Source: Allobosea sp.
GTDB taxonomy: Bacteria > Pseudomonadota > Alphaproteobacteria > Rhizobiales > Kaistiaceae
Direction: 5' to 3'
Assembly: GCA_017307955.1 (NCBI GenBank)
Contig: JAFKFV010000019.1
Location: 149,732-213,731 of the forward strand
Length of the DNA stretch: 64,000 nt
Made by a program: the position numbers and the translations under genes. The notes beneath the pieces were generated by a model. That model was not told the DNA's origin and did not search any database. It saw only the letters and a list, made by a program, of their open reading frames with translations. This document shows, one piece after another, positions 1 through 7,479 of the stretch (position 1 is its first letter; the number at the start of each line of letters is the position of its first letter).

Positions 1-1597
1 GGTCGCCCAGTTCGGCGAAGATGACGGTTGCGATGGCGTGGTATTGCGGATTGTCGGTCATCGGGACCTTGCGAATCCAAATCGCCGCGGTCGCATAGTC
101 GCCCCTCTGGTAGGCGCAGAGACCCAATGCGGTCTCGTAGTAGCCGGCCCGGCCTGGCTGGCGCTTCCGCGCTTCGTCGACCAGCGCGCAGCCCGCCTCC
201 CATTCGCCGGACAAAGCGAGGCGATAGCCATATTCGCCCATCAGCTGCGTATCGTTGGGGTTCAGTTCCAGCGCGGCCTTGCCAACCTCGATCGCTGCGT
301 CCTTGTCGCCCGAGAAGTACAGAGAGAACATCTCGGCCTCGCGGCCGCGAATGTTCGTCGGATCGAGCGAAACCGCCGTCCGCGCCGCCGCTCTGGCCTT
401 CTCTATCGGGGCCGCACCTCCGGATGTCTCCGGCGGGAAGCGGTAGCGCAGCTCGTCGATATAGATCAGCGACAGCAGCGCCCACGCCGTCGCATAGGTC
501 GGGAAGCGTGCCACGGCATCCTCCAGGCAGCTTCGGATCCTGGCATGGGTCGCGGCATCGAAGGTCAGGCGATAGTCGTAATAGGCGAGTGTGCAGGCAT
601 AGGCCGTCCAGTCCTCCGGCGGGCTCGTCACCTGGCGGGCGGCATCCGCCCTGAAGATCACGCCATCAGGCTGTGCCAGCGCTGTCGCCACCTCGTCGCC
701 GATCTCCTCCTTGATGGCCGTCAGCCGCGAGACGGAGAGATCGCCAGCATATTTGTTCGTCCACAGCACGGCCCCGTCTCCGCGCGAGATGAGCCGCGTC
801 TGCAGGCGAAGCGTGGTGCCATCGATGTCGAGGCTGCCGGAAAGGAGATATCGCGGCGCGTCGCGCGCGGCCGGCAAGCCGGACGAATCGGCAAGGGGCC
901 GTCCTTCAGCATCGGCTGCGATCACCACGATATCCCGGAACCGCGAGATCTGTCCGATGACCTCCTGCGTCAACCCGCTGGCGAGGAGGGCCGAGTTGCC
1001 GGACCGGGCCAGGTCTTCGAAAGGCTGCACGAGAATGCGCGGGATATCGGGCCGCGCGGGCATGGCGCGGCCGGCCCAGAGCCCATAGCCGAGCCCCGCG
1101 CCGAGGAATAGGGCGAGGAGCACGCCGATCAGGACCGCTGCTCGGCTGGTCACGCGCCGGGGCGGGGCCGGTGCCGCCGGTTCGGGCGGCGGGATCGGGA
1201 CTACCCTCTCGCGAGGCGTGAAGAGCGGAGCGTAGCCGCCCTTCGGAATCGAAATCTCGACCGGGTCGTCGCGTCCGGCGTCGAGGTAGTAGCGGTCGAG
1301 CGCCCGGCGCAGCTGCCCGGCCTCGACACGCACGATCGGATCCCCCTGCGGATCAAAAGAGGGGCCGCGGCCGAAGACTTCGGTGGCGATCGTATAGGCT
1401 TTGATCCGGTCGCCGCGACCCTCCAGCGCTTCTGTCACCACATAGGACAGGAAGCGCCGGTTCCGGTCGGTCGCGTCGAACTCGGGTGAAGCAATGATGC
1501 TGGCCAGAGCGTCGCGGACAAGCTCTGGATCGGGGGATTTCTCGACGCGAGCGTCCCCCTCGCCGGTCCGCAGACCCTGATGCGCTTCCCTCGACAA
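1..1597 (-). CDS. TPR-containing membrane protein with CadC/adenylate-cyclase-type N-terminal domain (3' end off window)
   Basis: The reverse strand stays open from 1597 to the window edge (about 532 codons, no stop), so the C-terminus is missing. Start chosen is TTG at 1597 behind a GGGGGA ribosome site; no good ATG is nearby. The N-terminal ~125 residues carry RNRRFLSYVV and IKAYTIATEVFGR, typical of the winged-helix-like domain in rhizobial TPR 'adenylate cyclase' regulators. A hydrophobic helix follows (~150-175), then a TolB-like segment starting IPRILVQPFEDLA, then TPR-like helices (for example LNPNDTQLMGEYGYRLALSG). No cyclase catalytic domain is visible in the part present. Probably a membrane-anchored sensor or regulator; target unknown. 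Confidence 0.75.
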   Translation of the reverse strand, partial: MSREAHQGLRTGEGDARVEKSPDPELVRDALASIIASPEFDATDRNRRFLSYVVTEALEGRGDRIKAYTIATEVFGRGPSFDPQGDPIVRVEAGQLRRALDRYYLDAGRDDPVEISIPKGGYAPLFTPRERVVPIPPPEPAAPAPPRRVTSRAAVLIGVLLALFLGAGLGYGLWAGRAMPARPDIPRILVQPFEDLARSGNSALLASGLTQEVIGQISRFRDIVVIAADAEGRPLADSSGLPAARDAPRYLLSGSLDIDGTTLRLQTRLISRGDGAVLWTNKYAGDLSVSRLTAIKEEIGDEVATALAQPDGVIFRADAARQVTSPPEDWTAYACTLAYYDYRLTFDAATHARIRSCLEDAVARFPTYATAWALLSLIYIDELRYRFPPETSGGAAPIEKARAAARTAVSLDPTNIRGREAEMFSLYFSGDKDAAIEVGKAALELNPNDTQLMGEYGYRLALSGEWEAGCALVDEARKRQPGRAGYYETALGLCAYQRGDYATAAIWIRKVPMTDNPQYHAIATVIFAELGD

Positions 1598-1858
1598 GCC
1601 GTTTCCCCCGGGCCCGCAGCGCGATTTTAACAAAGTTGCGCTGCCGAGTCATTCGTCGTCCCCGCGCGGTGCCTCGCCGTCGGACCGCGTGGCTAACCGT
1701 CTGCAATGATTGACGACTCCGGTGAAGGACGGTTGAACCGCATGCGCGGCTTACCCCGGTGATCTCTGTTAATTACCCCCCGTTTCGCCGGTCCGGATGC
1801 AGCATCGGGACCAGGAAGCGCCTCCGGGACCGGCCCGGCGCGAAGCCAAGGGGGAAAC

Positions 1859-2149
1859 ATGCCGGACACCGGCCTCTTGTCGGATCGCGTGCTGCGGCAC
1901 TTTCCGCAGCAGGAGGATCTGGTCCGGGAGCTGGCGCGCGGCAACGCGGATTTCCGCGACATGTGCGACGAGCTCGGGCTGGCCGAAACCGCGCTGTCGC
2001 GGATCGGGTCCATCCCCGCCGCGGATCGCGCCGAGCGACTTCTGGAATGCCAGGGCTGGATCGACCGGCTCATCGACGAGATGCGCGACGCGCTGGCCGG
2101 CGCCAATGTCGTCGCGCTGCGCCGTCCCGCGCCGAGGCTTCATCCATGA
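1859..2149 (+). CDS. Small hypothetical protein, YdcH/DUF465-like
   Basis: A 96-residue soluble, acidic protein with no signal peptide. ATG at 1859 follows a GGGGGAAAC ribosome site. The segment VLRHFPQQEDLVRELARG, then ADFRDMCDEL, resembles the helical hairpin of YdcH/DUF465 proteins, but it is longer than the usual ~70 residues and I am not sure of the family. It is divergent from the TPR membrane protein and about 120 bp upstream of the BKACE cassette, so it may be the first gene of that unit or stand alone. Function unknown. Confidence 0.55.
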   Translation: MPDTGLLSDRVLRHFPQQEDLVRELARGNADFRDMCDELGLAETALSRIGSIPAADRAERLLECQGWIDRLIDEMRDALAGANVVALRRPAPRLHP

Positions 2150-2272
2150 GCCTTCCCGGCGCCCGCTGCCGCGCGGCATTCCGCGCCCAGCCTCTGCCTG
2201 CGCAATCCTGTCCCGCCCCCGTGGCGGGCCGGGCTCGACACGACTTCACTTCTGCCGATGGGGGATCCCACA

Positions 2273-3442
2273 ATGTACTACACTGACGACTCCATTCTGC
2301 CCGAGAACATGGCGCCGCTGATCATCACGGCCGCGCCCTATGGCCCGGCCTGGCTGCCCGGCGACGCCGCGGACATCCCGCTCACCTGGGACGAGCAGGT
2401 GCAGGCGGCGGTCGACTGCTACGAGGCCGGTGCGACCGTTCTGCATTTCCACGTGCGCAACCCGGCCACCGGCATGGGATCGACCAATTTCGACGACTAC
2501 AACTACCTGCTGAGGCGGGTGAAGGAAGCCGTCCCGGACATGATCATCCAGGTCGGCGGATCGATCTCCTTCGCGCCGCACACGGCGGAAGCCAAGGCCG
2601 CCTGGCTCGATTACGACACGCGCCACATGCTGGCGGAGCTCGATCCCAAGCCCGAATTCGTGACGGTGACGACGGGCACCTCGCTCTGGGACATCGCCTC
2701 GGCATTCACCGCCGAGGACGTCAAGGGCACCCATATGGAAGACCCGAAGGTGCAGGCGGCCTGGCAGGGCATGGTGGTAGATTCCACGCCCGCCTTCTAT
2801 GTCGAGCACATCAAGAGACTGACCAAGAACGGCATCCAGCCCTATTTCGTGCCGGGCCACATTCATCAGTGGGACCTGATCGATCACCTGATCCGGGCCG
2901 GCATCTACAAGGGGCCGCTCAACCTTGCGCTCTGCGGCTATGGCGGCGGTACACTCTGGCGCAATCCGTTCGACTGGATGCACTTCCTGCAGCGTCTGCC
3001 CCAGGGTGCGGTCACGACCTTCTGGTCCAGCATGCGCGGCCTCATCTCGCTGTCGGCCATGTCGCTGGTCCTCGGCCAGCATATCCGCGTCGGCAACGAG
3101 GACAATCTCTGGGGTGCTGACGGCACGCGCAAGACCACGGTCGAGCAGATCAAGGGTGTCGTGCGGCTTTCCAAGGAGTTCGGCCGCAAGGTCGCGACCG
3201 CCGAGGAAGCCCGCAAGATCATGAAGGTCGGCACCTGGTACGACACTGTCGAGGAGACGCTCCAGAAGAACGGCATGGCGCCGAACCCCACGCGATTCAA
3301 CCCGGGCTTCCTGATCTGGCCGACCGACGGAAAGCTGAAGCCGGCCGTCGTCGGCGGTGACTCGCATCCCATCGCCGCCTGCATGATCGCGCCGGAGCCG
3401 GTGCGGGCCGCGCAGGCTGCGCTGCTGGCCGGCAAGGCGTAA
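2273..3442 (+). CDS. BKACE-family beta-keto acid cleavage enzyme (DUF849)
   Basis: A 389-residue member of the 3-keto-5-aminohexanoate cleavage (Kce/BKACE) family. Characterised members are Zn-dependent TIM barrels that condense a beta-keto acid with acetyl-CoA, giving acetoacetate and a new acyl-CoA. Visible signatures are LHFHVRNP (the metal-binding His-x-His, about residues 58-60) and GQHIRVGNEDNLW (about 268-280), matching the family's G-x-H-x-R-V-G-x-E-D-N motif. It is longer than the usual 275-310 residues, with extra sequence between these motifs. ATG 2273 is preferred over ATG 2258 because GGGGGAT lies 6-7 nt before it. First gene of a tight forward cassette reaching 6476. The keto-acid substrate cannot be read from sequence. 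Confidence 0.88.
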   Translation: MYYTDDSILPENMAPLIITAAPYGPAWLPGDAADIPLTWDEQVQAAVDCYEAGATVLHFHVRNPATGMGSTNFDDYNYLLRRVKEAVPDMIIQVGGSISFAPHTAEAKAAWLDYDTRHMLAELDPKPEFVTVTTGTSLWDIASAFTAEDVKGTHMEDPKVQAAWQGMVVDSTPAFYVEHIKRLTKNGIQPYFVPGHIHQWDLIDHLIRAGIYKGPLNLALCGYGGGTLWRNPFDWMHFLQRLPQGAVTTFWSSMRGLISLSAMSLVLGQHIRVGNEDNLWGADGTRKTTVEQIKGVVRLSKEFGRKVATAEEARKIMKVGTWYDTVEETLQKNGMAPNPTRFNPGFLIWPTDGKLKPAVVGGDSHPIAACMIAPEPVRAAQAALLAGKA

Positions 3443-3518
3443 GCCGCCCGACAAAGAGCGGATGGCCAGCGCCCCAGCGCCGGCCATCCATTCCAGGACG
3501 CAAGCAGGAGCGCGACCC

Positions 3519-3908
3519 GTGCCCGGCCAAAGAACGCATTTCGAAATCTACGGCGACGATCCCAAGGCGCTGGCCGACTTCTACGCCACCCTCTTCGGCT
3601 GGGAGTTGGAGAAGGTCGAGGGGCTGGAATACTGGCGCATCCTTGCGGACCCGGGCGACCGGAGCCGCGTAGCGGGCGGCCTGACCTATCGGCCCCGAAG
3701 CGATCCCAGGGGATGGCTGCAATTCCTCGACGTCGAGTCGCTCGACGAGTCGATCGCCATGGCGGAGCGCATGGGCGCAACCGTGGTCCGGCCCAAGACA
3801 GCGATCCCGCGGACCGCCTGGGTCGCCGTGCTCGCCGACCCCGCCGGCAACATGTTCGCGATCTGGCAGACCGATCCCACCGCCTTCCCGATGCCCGAAC
3901 CCGACTGA
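3519..3908 (+). CDS. VOC (glyoxalase/bleomycin-resistance) family protein
   Basis: About 129 residues with the vicinal oxygen chelate fold pattern: HFEIYGDDPKALADFYATLF at the N-terminus (beta strand, then helix ending in F-Y-x-x-L-F-G-W), and VLADPAGNMFAIWQ at the C-terminus. GTG at 3519 is preferred because GCAGGAG precedes it by 8 nt; an in-frame ATG at 3462 would add 19 low-complexity residues. VOC proteins are small metalloenzymes or binding proteins acting on diverse substrates. It lies between the BKACE and Rieske genes, so a role in the same pathway is likely, but the reaction is not identifiable. Confidence 0.85.
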   Translation: MPGQRTHFEIYGDDPKALADFYATLFGWELEKVEGLEYWRILADPGDRSRVAGGLTYRPRSDPRGWLQFLDVESLDESIAMAERMGATVVRPKTAIPRTAWVAVLADPAGNMFAIWQTDPTAFPMPEPD

Positions 3909-3933
3909 TCCCGCCGCGGAAGGAATGTGCCGA

Positions 3934-4239
3934 ATGGCCGATTTCAAGGAAACCATCCCCCTCGGCGAGTTGCCGCCCGGGACATCGACCACCATCGAGG
4001 TGGATGGCGTGTCCGTGGCGCTGTTCAACGTGAACGGCACGATCTATGCGATTTCGGACTCCTGCCTGCATGCCGGCCATTCGCTCGGCTACGGCGTCCT
4101 GGAAGGGCATGTCGTCCGCTGCCGCGGCCATGGCTGGCGCTTCGACGTCCAGACCGGGCTCGTCGTCGGCGCGGAGATCGGCGTGCCCTGCTACGCCGCC
4201 AAGGTCGAGGGCGAGACGATCCTCGTCGCGATCGCCTGA
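3934..4239 (+). CDS. Rieske [2Fe-2S] ferredoxin-like protein
   Basis: 101 residues making a stand-alone Rieske domain. The cluster ligands are visible as C44-x-H46 in CLHAGH and C63-x-x-H66 in CRGHGW. This matches soluble Rieske ferredoxins of oxygenase systems or the NirD-like small subunit. ATG at 3934 is preferred over ATG 3925 because GGAAGGA sits 9 nt upstream. It is flanked by VOC and CMD-domain genes with short gaps, so it is probably co-transcribed and may donate electrons. No oxygenase alpha subunit or ferredoxin reductase is encoded nearby, so its electron partners are unknown. Confidence 0.92.
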   Translation: MADFKETIPLGELPPGTSTTIEVDGVSVALFNVNGTIYAISDSCLHAGHSLGYGVLEGHVVRCRGHGWRFDVQTGLVVGAEIGVPCYAAKVEGETILVAIA

Positions 4240-4270
4240 CGACATCACCTTTCAGCGAAGGAAGAGGACC

Positions 4271-5014
4271 ATGTCCAGCAAGGAGACGACCCCTTCAGCC
4301 GGCCCATGGGCCGAGGGCGTCTTCAGGACGCTGTCGGAACGCGATGCGTCCTGGGCCGCGGCGATGGGCGAGGCGAGCCTTGGCAGTTGGCGGAGCGGGG
4401 TCCTGTCGGCGCGCTTCGTCGAACTCGTCGCCGTCGCGGTCAATGTCGCGGTGACCAGCCTCGACGCTGACGCTACCAGGCGCCACATGCGGGCGGCGCT
4501 GGCTGCCGGTGCCACGGAGGCGGAGCTTTTCACGCTGGTCAAGATGGGCACCGTCATGGCGCTGCATTCCGCGAGCCTCGGCGCACCGATCCTGATCGAG
4601 GAAGCCGGCGCCAAGGCACCCGCTGCCACCACGAGCCCACACGGGGCCACGCCTTTCGTCGACCGCATGAAGGCGATGGGCCAGTGGAACGCCGCCTGGG
4701 ATCCGTTCTTCGCGCTCGATCCGCGCTGGACGGACGCCGTCATGGCCGCCGGGGTCGGCCTCTATGCCGACGGGGTGTTCGACGCGAAAGAGATGGAGCT
4801 CCTCAGCATCGCTTTCGATGCCTCGATCACGCATATGTACGCGCCCGGAACGCGCCGGCACATCCGGAATGCGCTGGCCGCCGGCGCGACCGTCTCCGAG
4901 ATCATGGACGTCTTGAAGATCTGCGTCTCGCGAGGCGTCGAGTCCTGCAATCTCGGCCTGCCGATCCTGGCCGAGGAGGTCGCGCGAACCCGAAACGCCG
5001 CGGCCGATTCGTAA
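4271..5014 (+). CDS. Carboxymuconolactone decarboxylase (CMD/AhpD-like) family protein with two CMD repeats
   Basis: 247 residues with two tandem CMD-like helical repeats (about 40-115 and 165-240). Each contains the family pattern R-R-H-x-R-x-A-L-A-A-G-A-T followed by an acidic helix: RRHMRAALAAGAT in repeat 1, RRHIRNALAAGAT in repeat 2. The C-x-x-C motif that gives AhpD its peroxidase activity is absent from both repeats, so disulfide chemistry is unlikely; a lactone or keto-acid decarboxylase-like role, or a structural one, is possible. ATG 4271 follows AAGAGGA. It belongs to the BKACE cassette, 31 bp after the Rieske gene. Confidence 0.8.
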   Translation: MSSKETTPSAGPWAEGVFRTLSERDASWAAAMGEASLGSWRSGVLSARFVELVAVAVNVAVTSLDADATRRHMRAALAAGATEAELFTLVKMGTVMALHSASLGAPILIEEAGAKAPAATTSPHGATPFVDRMKAMGQWNAAWDPFFALDPRWTDAVMAAGVGLYADGVFDAKEMELLSIAFDASITHMYAPGTRRHIRNALAAGATVSEIMDVLKICVSRGVESCNLGLPILAEEVARTRNAAADS

Positions 5015-5094
5015 ACCCGGCAGAGCCTCGGGCCGGCCGCCTCACGCGGCCGGGACACGGCCTTCCTCCAGCACAGATCGAGGGGTCTCCGACG

Positions 5095-5505
5095 ATGAGC
5101 CTCGAAGACATTCTTGCGCGCGACTGGGCGATGCTCGTGGGGCGCGACCATGGACCGCTCAGCCTTCGCATGGTGATGCAGCCGCTCATGGCCGGCTTCC
5201 TTGCCATTCGCGCCGGCCTCCGGGATGTCCGAGCCGGTCGCGGCCCCTTCGGCTGGCTGATCGTGACATCGCCGGACCATCGGGCCGAACTGCTGCGGAC
5301 GGAATGGATGGATGTGAGCAGGCTGTTCCTGCTCGCAGTCGTGCTGGACGCGGTGTACCAGCTGATCGTGTTCCAGACGATCTATGTGCTGCAGGCCCTG
5401 ATCGTCGGCTCCCTGCTGGCCTTTCCGAGCTACTTCCTACTGCGCGGTCTCACGAACCGTGTGGCCAGGGCCCTTGGTTGGGACAGCGACGGGGGAACGC
5501 CATGA
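5095..5505 (+). CDS. Small integral membrane protein of unknown function
   Basis: 136 residues with about two hydrophobic helices in the C-terminal half (LFLLAVVLDAVYQLIVF and ALIVGSLLAFPSYFLL). ATG at 5095 follows GAGGGG. I do not recognise a named family. Its stop overlaps the ATG of the downstream DUF202 gene (ATGA), implying translational coupling, and together with the next two genes it forms a membrane module at the end of the BKACE cassette. Confidence 0.7.
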   Translation: MSLEDILARDWAMLVGRDHGPLSLRMVMQPLMAGFLAIRAGLRDVRAGRGPFGWLIVTSPDHRAELLRTEWMDVSRLFLLAVVLDAVYQLIVFQTIYVLQALIVGSLLAFPSYFLLRGLTNRVARALGWDSDGGTP

Positions 5506-5903
5506 CGCCGGCTCTGACGGAAAGCGATACCAACGGCCGGCTCGCACTGGTCCGCACGCGGCTCGCCCATGACCGGACGATGCTCGCATGGATCAGGACA
5601 GCGACATCGCTGATCACGTTCGGCTTCGGCGTGCATCAGGTCTTCCGTATCCTTCCCGGATCGGGACCGGCAGGGCTTCGCGAGACGACCCCGATCGCAT
5701 TCGGGACGATGATGGTCGGGCTCGGCCTGGCGGCGCTCATTCTCGCCGCGCTCGAGAACCGCGCCGCGACCACCGCACTCACGGAGGGTTTCCCGCCGTC
5801 GGCGGGTTTTCCGGACGCGCCGCGATCCTACGCGCGCATCATGGGCGTCCTGATCTTCGCCCTCGGGATCGCCGCCCTGATCGTGATGCATCTCGGCAGC
5901 TGA
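5502..5903 (+). CDS. DUF202 (YidH-like) inner-membrane protein
   Basis: 133 residues with the DUF202 hallmark LAHDRTMLAWIRTATSLI near the N-terminus, followed by three predicted membrane helices (ITFGFGVHQVF; IAFGTMMVGLGLAALILAAL; IMGVLIFALGIAALIVMHL). Start ATG overlaps the upstream stop by 4 nt. DUF202 proteins are widespread small membrane proteins without an established function. Its placement between two other small membrane proteins suggests a shared membrane complex. Confidence 0.88.
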   Translation: MTPALTESDTNGRLALVRTRLAHDRTMLAWIRTATSLITFGFGVHQVFRILPGSGPAGLRETTPIAFGTMMVGLGLAALILAALENRAATTALTEGFPPSAGFPDAPRSYARIMGVLIFALGIAALIVMHLGS

Positions 5904-5948
5904 ACTGCCCGTCGACCTCAGATCAACACCTGCCAAGCGGAATTCGGC

Positions 5949-6476
5949 ATGGATCATTCAGCAGCGGACAAGTCGATGAGCCGGGCCGATTGGCTGAAGA
6001 AGGAACTCCGGCTCGGGCTGATCCTGTTTCTTTATCTCTTCACGCTGCTGTTCCTGTTCGTTCTGAACGAGGACATCGCGAAGCGGGAGATGGGCGAGAG
6101 CCTGTTCTTTTCCGGCTTCGCCGTCTTCAACGCCCTTATCCTCACCAAGGTCATGATGGTCGCCGAGCATATCGACCTCGCGCGCCGGATTTCGACACGG
6201 CGGCGGATCTGGGTCATCGTGATCGAGGCGATCTTCTGCACCGTGCTGTTTCTGACCGTGCATGCGCTGGAGCGGATCGTGGTCGGCCTCGTTCACGGCC
6301 AGCCCCTGTCGCACAGCATGCCGTCCTTTGGCGGCGGCGGGCTCTGCGGGCTGTTCATCGTATCGCTGATCTTCTTCGTGTCTCTCCTGCCGTTCTTCAC
6401 CTTCAAGCAGGTCGCACGCGCCGTCGGAGCCGACCGGATCCAGGACATCCTGTTCGGCCATCCCGGCAGCCACTGA
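5949..6476 (+). CDS. Integral membrane protein, unknown function
   Basis: 175 residues with four likely membrane helices (LGLILFLYLFTLLFLFVL; FFSGFAVFNALILTKVMMVA; IWVIVIEAIFCTVLFLTVHA; LCGLFIVSLIFFVSLLPFF). I do not recognise a family with certainty. It follows the DUF202 gene by 45 bp in the same direction and is the last gene of the forward cassette. The motif FNALILTKVMMVAEH is distinctive and would be a good search handle. Confidence 0.78.
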   Translation: MDHSAADKSMSRADWLKKELRLGLILFLYLFTLLFLFVLNEDIAKREMGESLFFSGFAVFNALILTKVMMVAEHIDLARRISTRRRIWVIVIEAIFCTVLFLTVHALERIVVGLVHGQPLSHSMPSFGGGGLCGLFIVSLIFFVSLLPFFTFKQVARAVGADRIQDILFGHPGSH

Positions 6477-6527
6477 CATCCGCTAGAGCAGCGGCAGAAG
6501 ACCCCACTGCCGGCGCGGCCCCGGGCA

Positions 6528-6592
6528 TCAGCCAGGTTTCAGCTTCGTGAGCTCTTCCGAGACCTCCCAAAGGCGCGCCCAAGTCTTCGCCA
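6528..6592 (-). pseudogene. Possible C-terminal remnant of a short-chain dehydrogenase gene
   Basis: Reading the reverse strand down to a stop at 6528-6530 gives PLAKTWARLWEVSEELTK and a few more residues. The LWEVSEELT pattern is typical of the extreme C-terminus of some short-chain dehydrogenases. No dehydrogenase coding sequence can be followed upstream in any frame, so if real it is an eroded tail. It lies 3' of the truncated ammonium transporter sequence, itself part of a rearranged locus. Weak evidence, offered as a pointer only. Confidence 0.25.
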
Positions 6593-6690
6593 ATGGCGGC
6601 CTCGGCTGAGGCGGCTCGCAGCGACAGCACGCCCGATCGTGAGGGACCGGGCGCGCCAGGGCTTTCGGGCAAAAGCCGTAACCCCAAGGG

Positions 6691-7479
6691 TTATTTCGGC
6701 AGCGAGCGGTCCATGCCCCAGAGGTGGTAGGCGCTCTCGCCCGTTTCGGCCTTGTCGAGGCCGGACATCTGGATCGCGTCCGGCACGCGGAGGACTCCGA
6801 AGGCGTCGAGGATCTTCAGCAGGATCAAGGTGATGACCGACGCATAGATCGCGACGATCGCCACCGCGAGCACCTGGATGCCGAGCTGGCCGACGCTCGC
6901 CTCCACCTTGTTGATATGCGAGCTCGCCAATACGCCGATCAGGATCGCGCCGGTCATGCCGCCGACGCCATGCGCACGCCAGACCTCCAGCGTGTCGTCG
7001 ATGCCGAGCGCCTTCTGGACATGCTTGGCGTGGTAGCAGGCGGTTGCGCCCAGGGCACCGATGGCCAGCGCCGCCATCGGCTCCACATAGCCGGAAGCCG
7101 GGGTGATCGTCGCGAGGCCGGCGACGGCGCCGACGAGCACGCCAGAGAAGGAAGCCCGCCCGCTCTCGCGCCATTCCCAGAACATCCACACCAGCATGGC
7201 GATCGAGCCGGCCAGCATCGTGTTGGTGAAGGCATAGGCCGCCAGCGCGTCCGCGGCATAGGCGCCGCCGGCGTTGAAGCCGAACCAGCCGAACCAGAGC
7301 AGCCCGGCGCCGAGCGCCACGAGCGGCAGGCTGGCCGGCGAGGATTCCGGCTCGCCCGCCGGCATCTTGCGCTTGCCGAGATATTTCGCGGTGGCGAGCG
7401 CCGAGAAGCCGGCCGCCGTATGGATGACAATACCACCGGCGAAATCCACGACGCCAAGCTTCGCCAGGAAGCCGCCGCC
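6691..7479 (-). pseudogene. Ammonium transporter (Amt/MEP/Rh), C-terminal half only
   Basis: The encoded segment is the second half of an Amt protein: GGGFLAKLGVVDFAGG, the pore histidine region FAGGIVIHTAAGFSAL, the second pore histidine in WRAHGVGGMTGAIL, and a normal-looking C-terminus. The first roughly 180 residues of an Amt (periplasmic gate and first five helices) are missing. Immediately upstream and in the same frame lies the AspT-type antiporter; only a TGA at 7480-7482 separates them, at the place where Amt proteins have W in the AHW-x-W-G-G motif. An internal ATG at 7449 could start a fragment of about 250 residues, but it would lack half the pore. Most likely a non-functional remnant. 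Confidence 0.8.

Noticed and set aside
28..1111. Long forward open frames at the left edge
   Set aside because: They lie opposite the TPR membrane protein; the reverse frame has recognisable domains and the forward ones are arginine-rich translations without family features.
2246..3487. 413-codon reverse frame opposite the BKACE gene
   Set aside because: Shadow frame; the forward BKACE protein has conserved metal and substrate motifs.
6477..6690. tRNA or other RNA gene in the gap after the membrane module
   Set aside because: No cloverleaf or T-loop pattern can be drawn; the only signals are a short weak dyad near 6679-6695 and the SDR-like tail.
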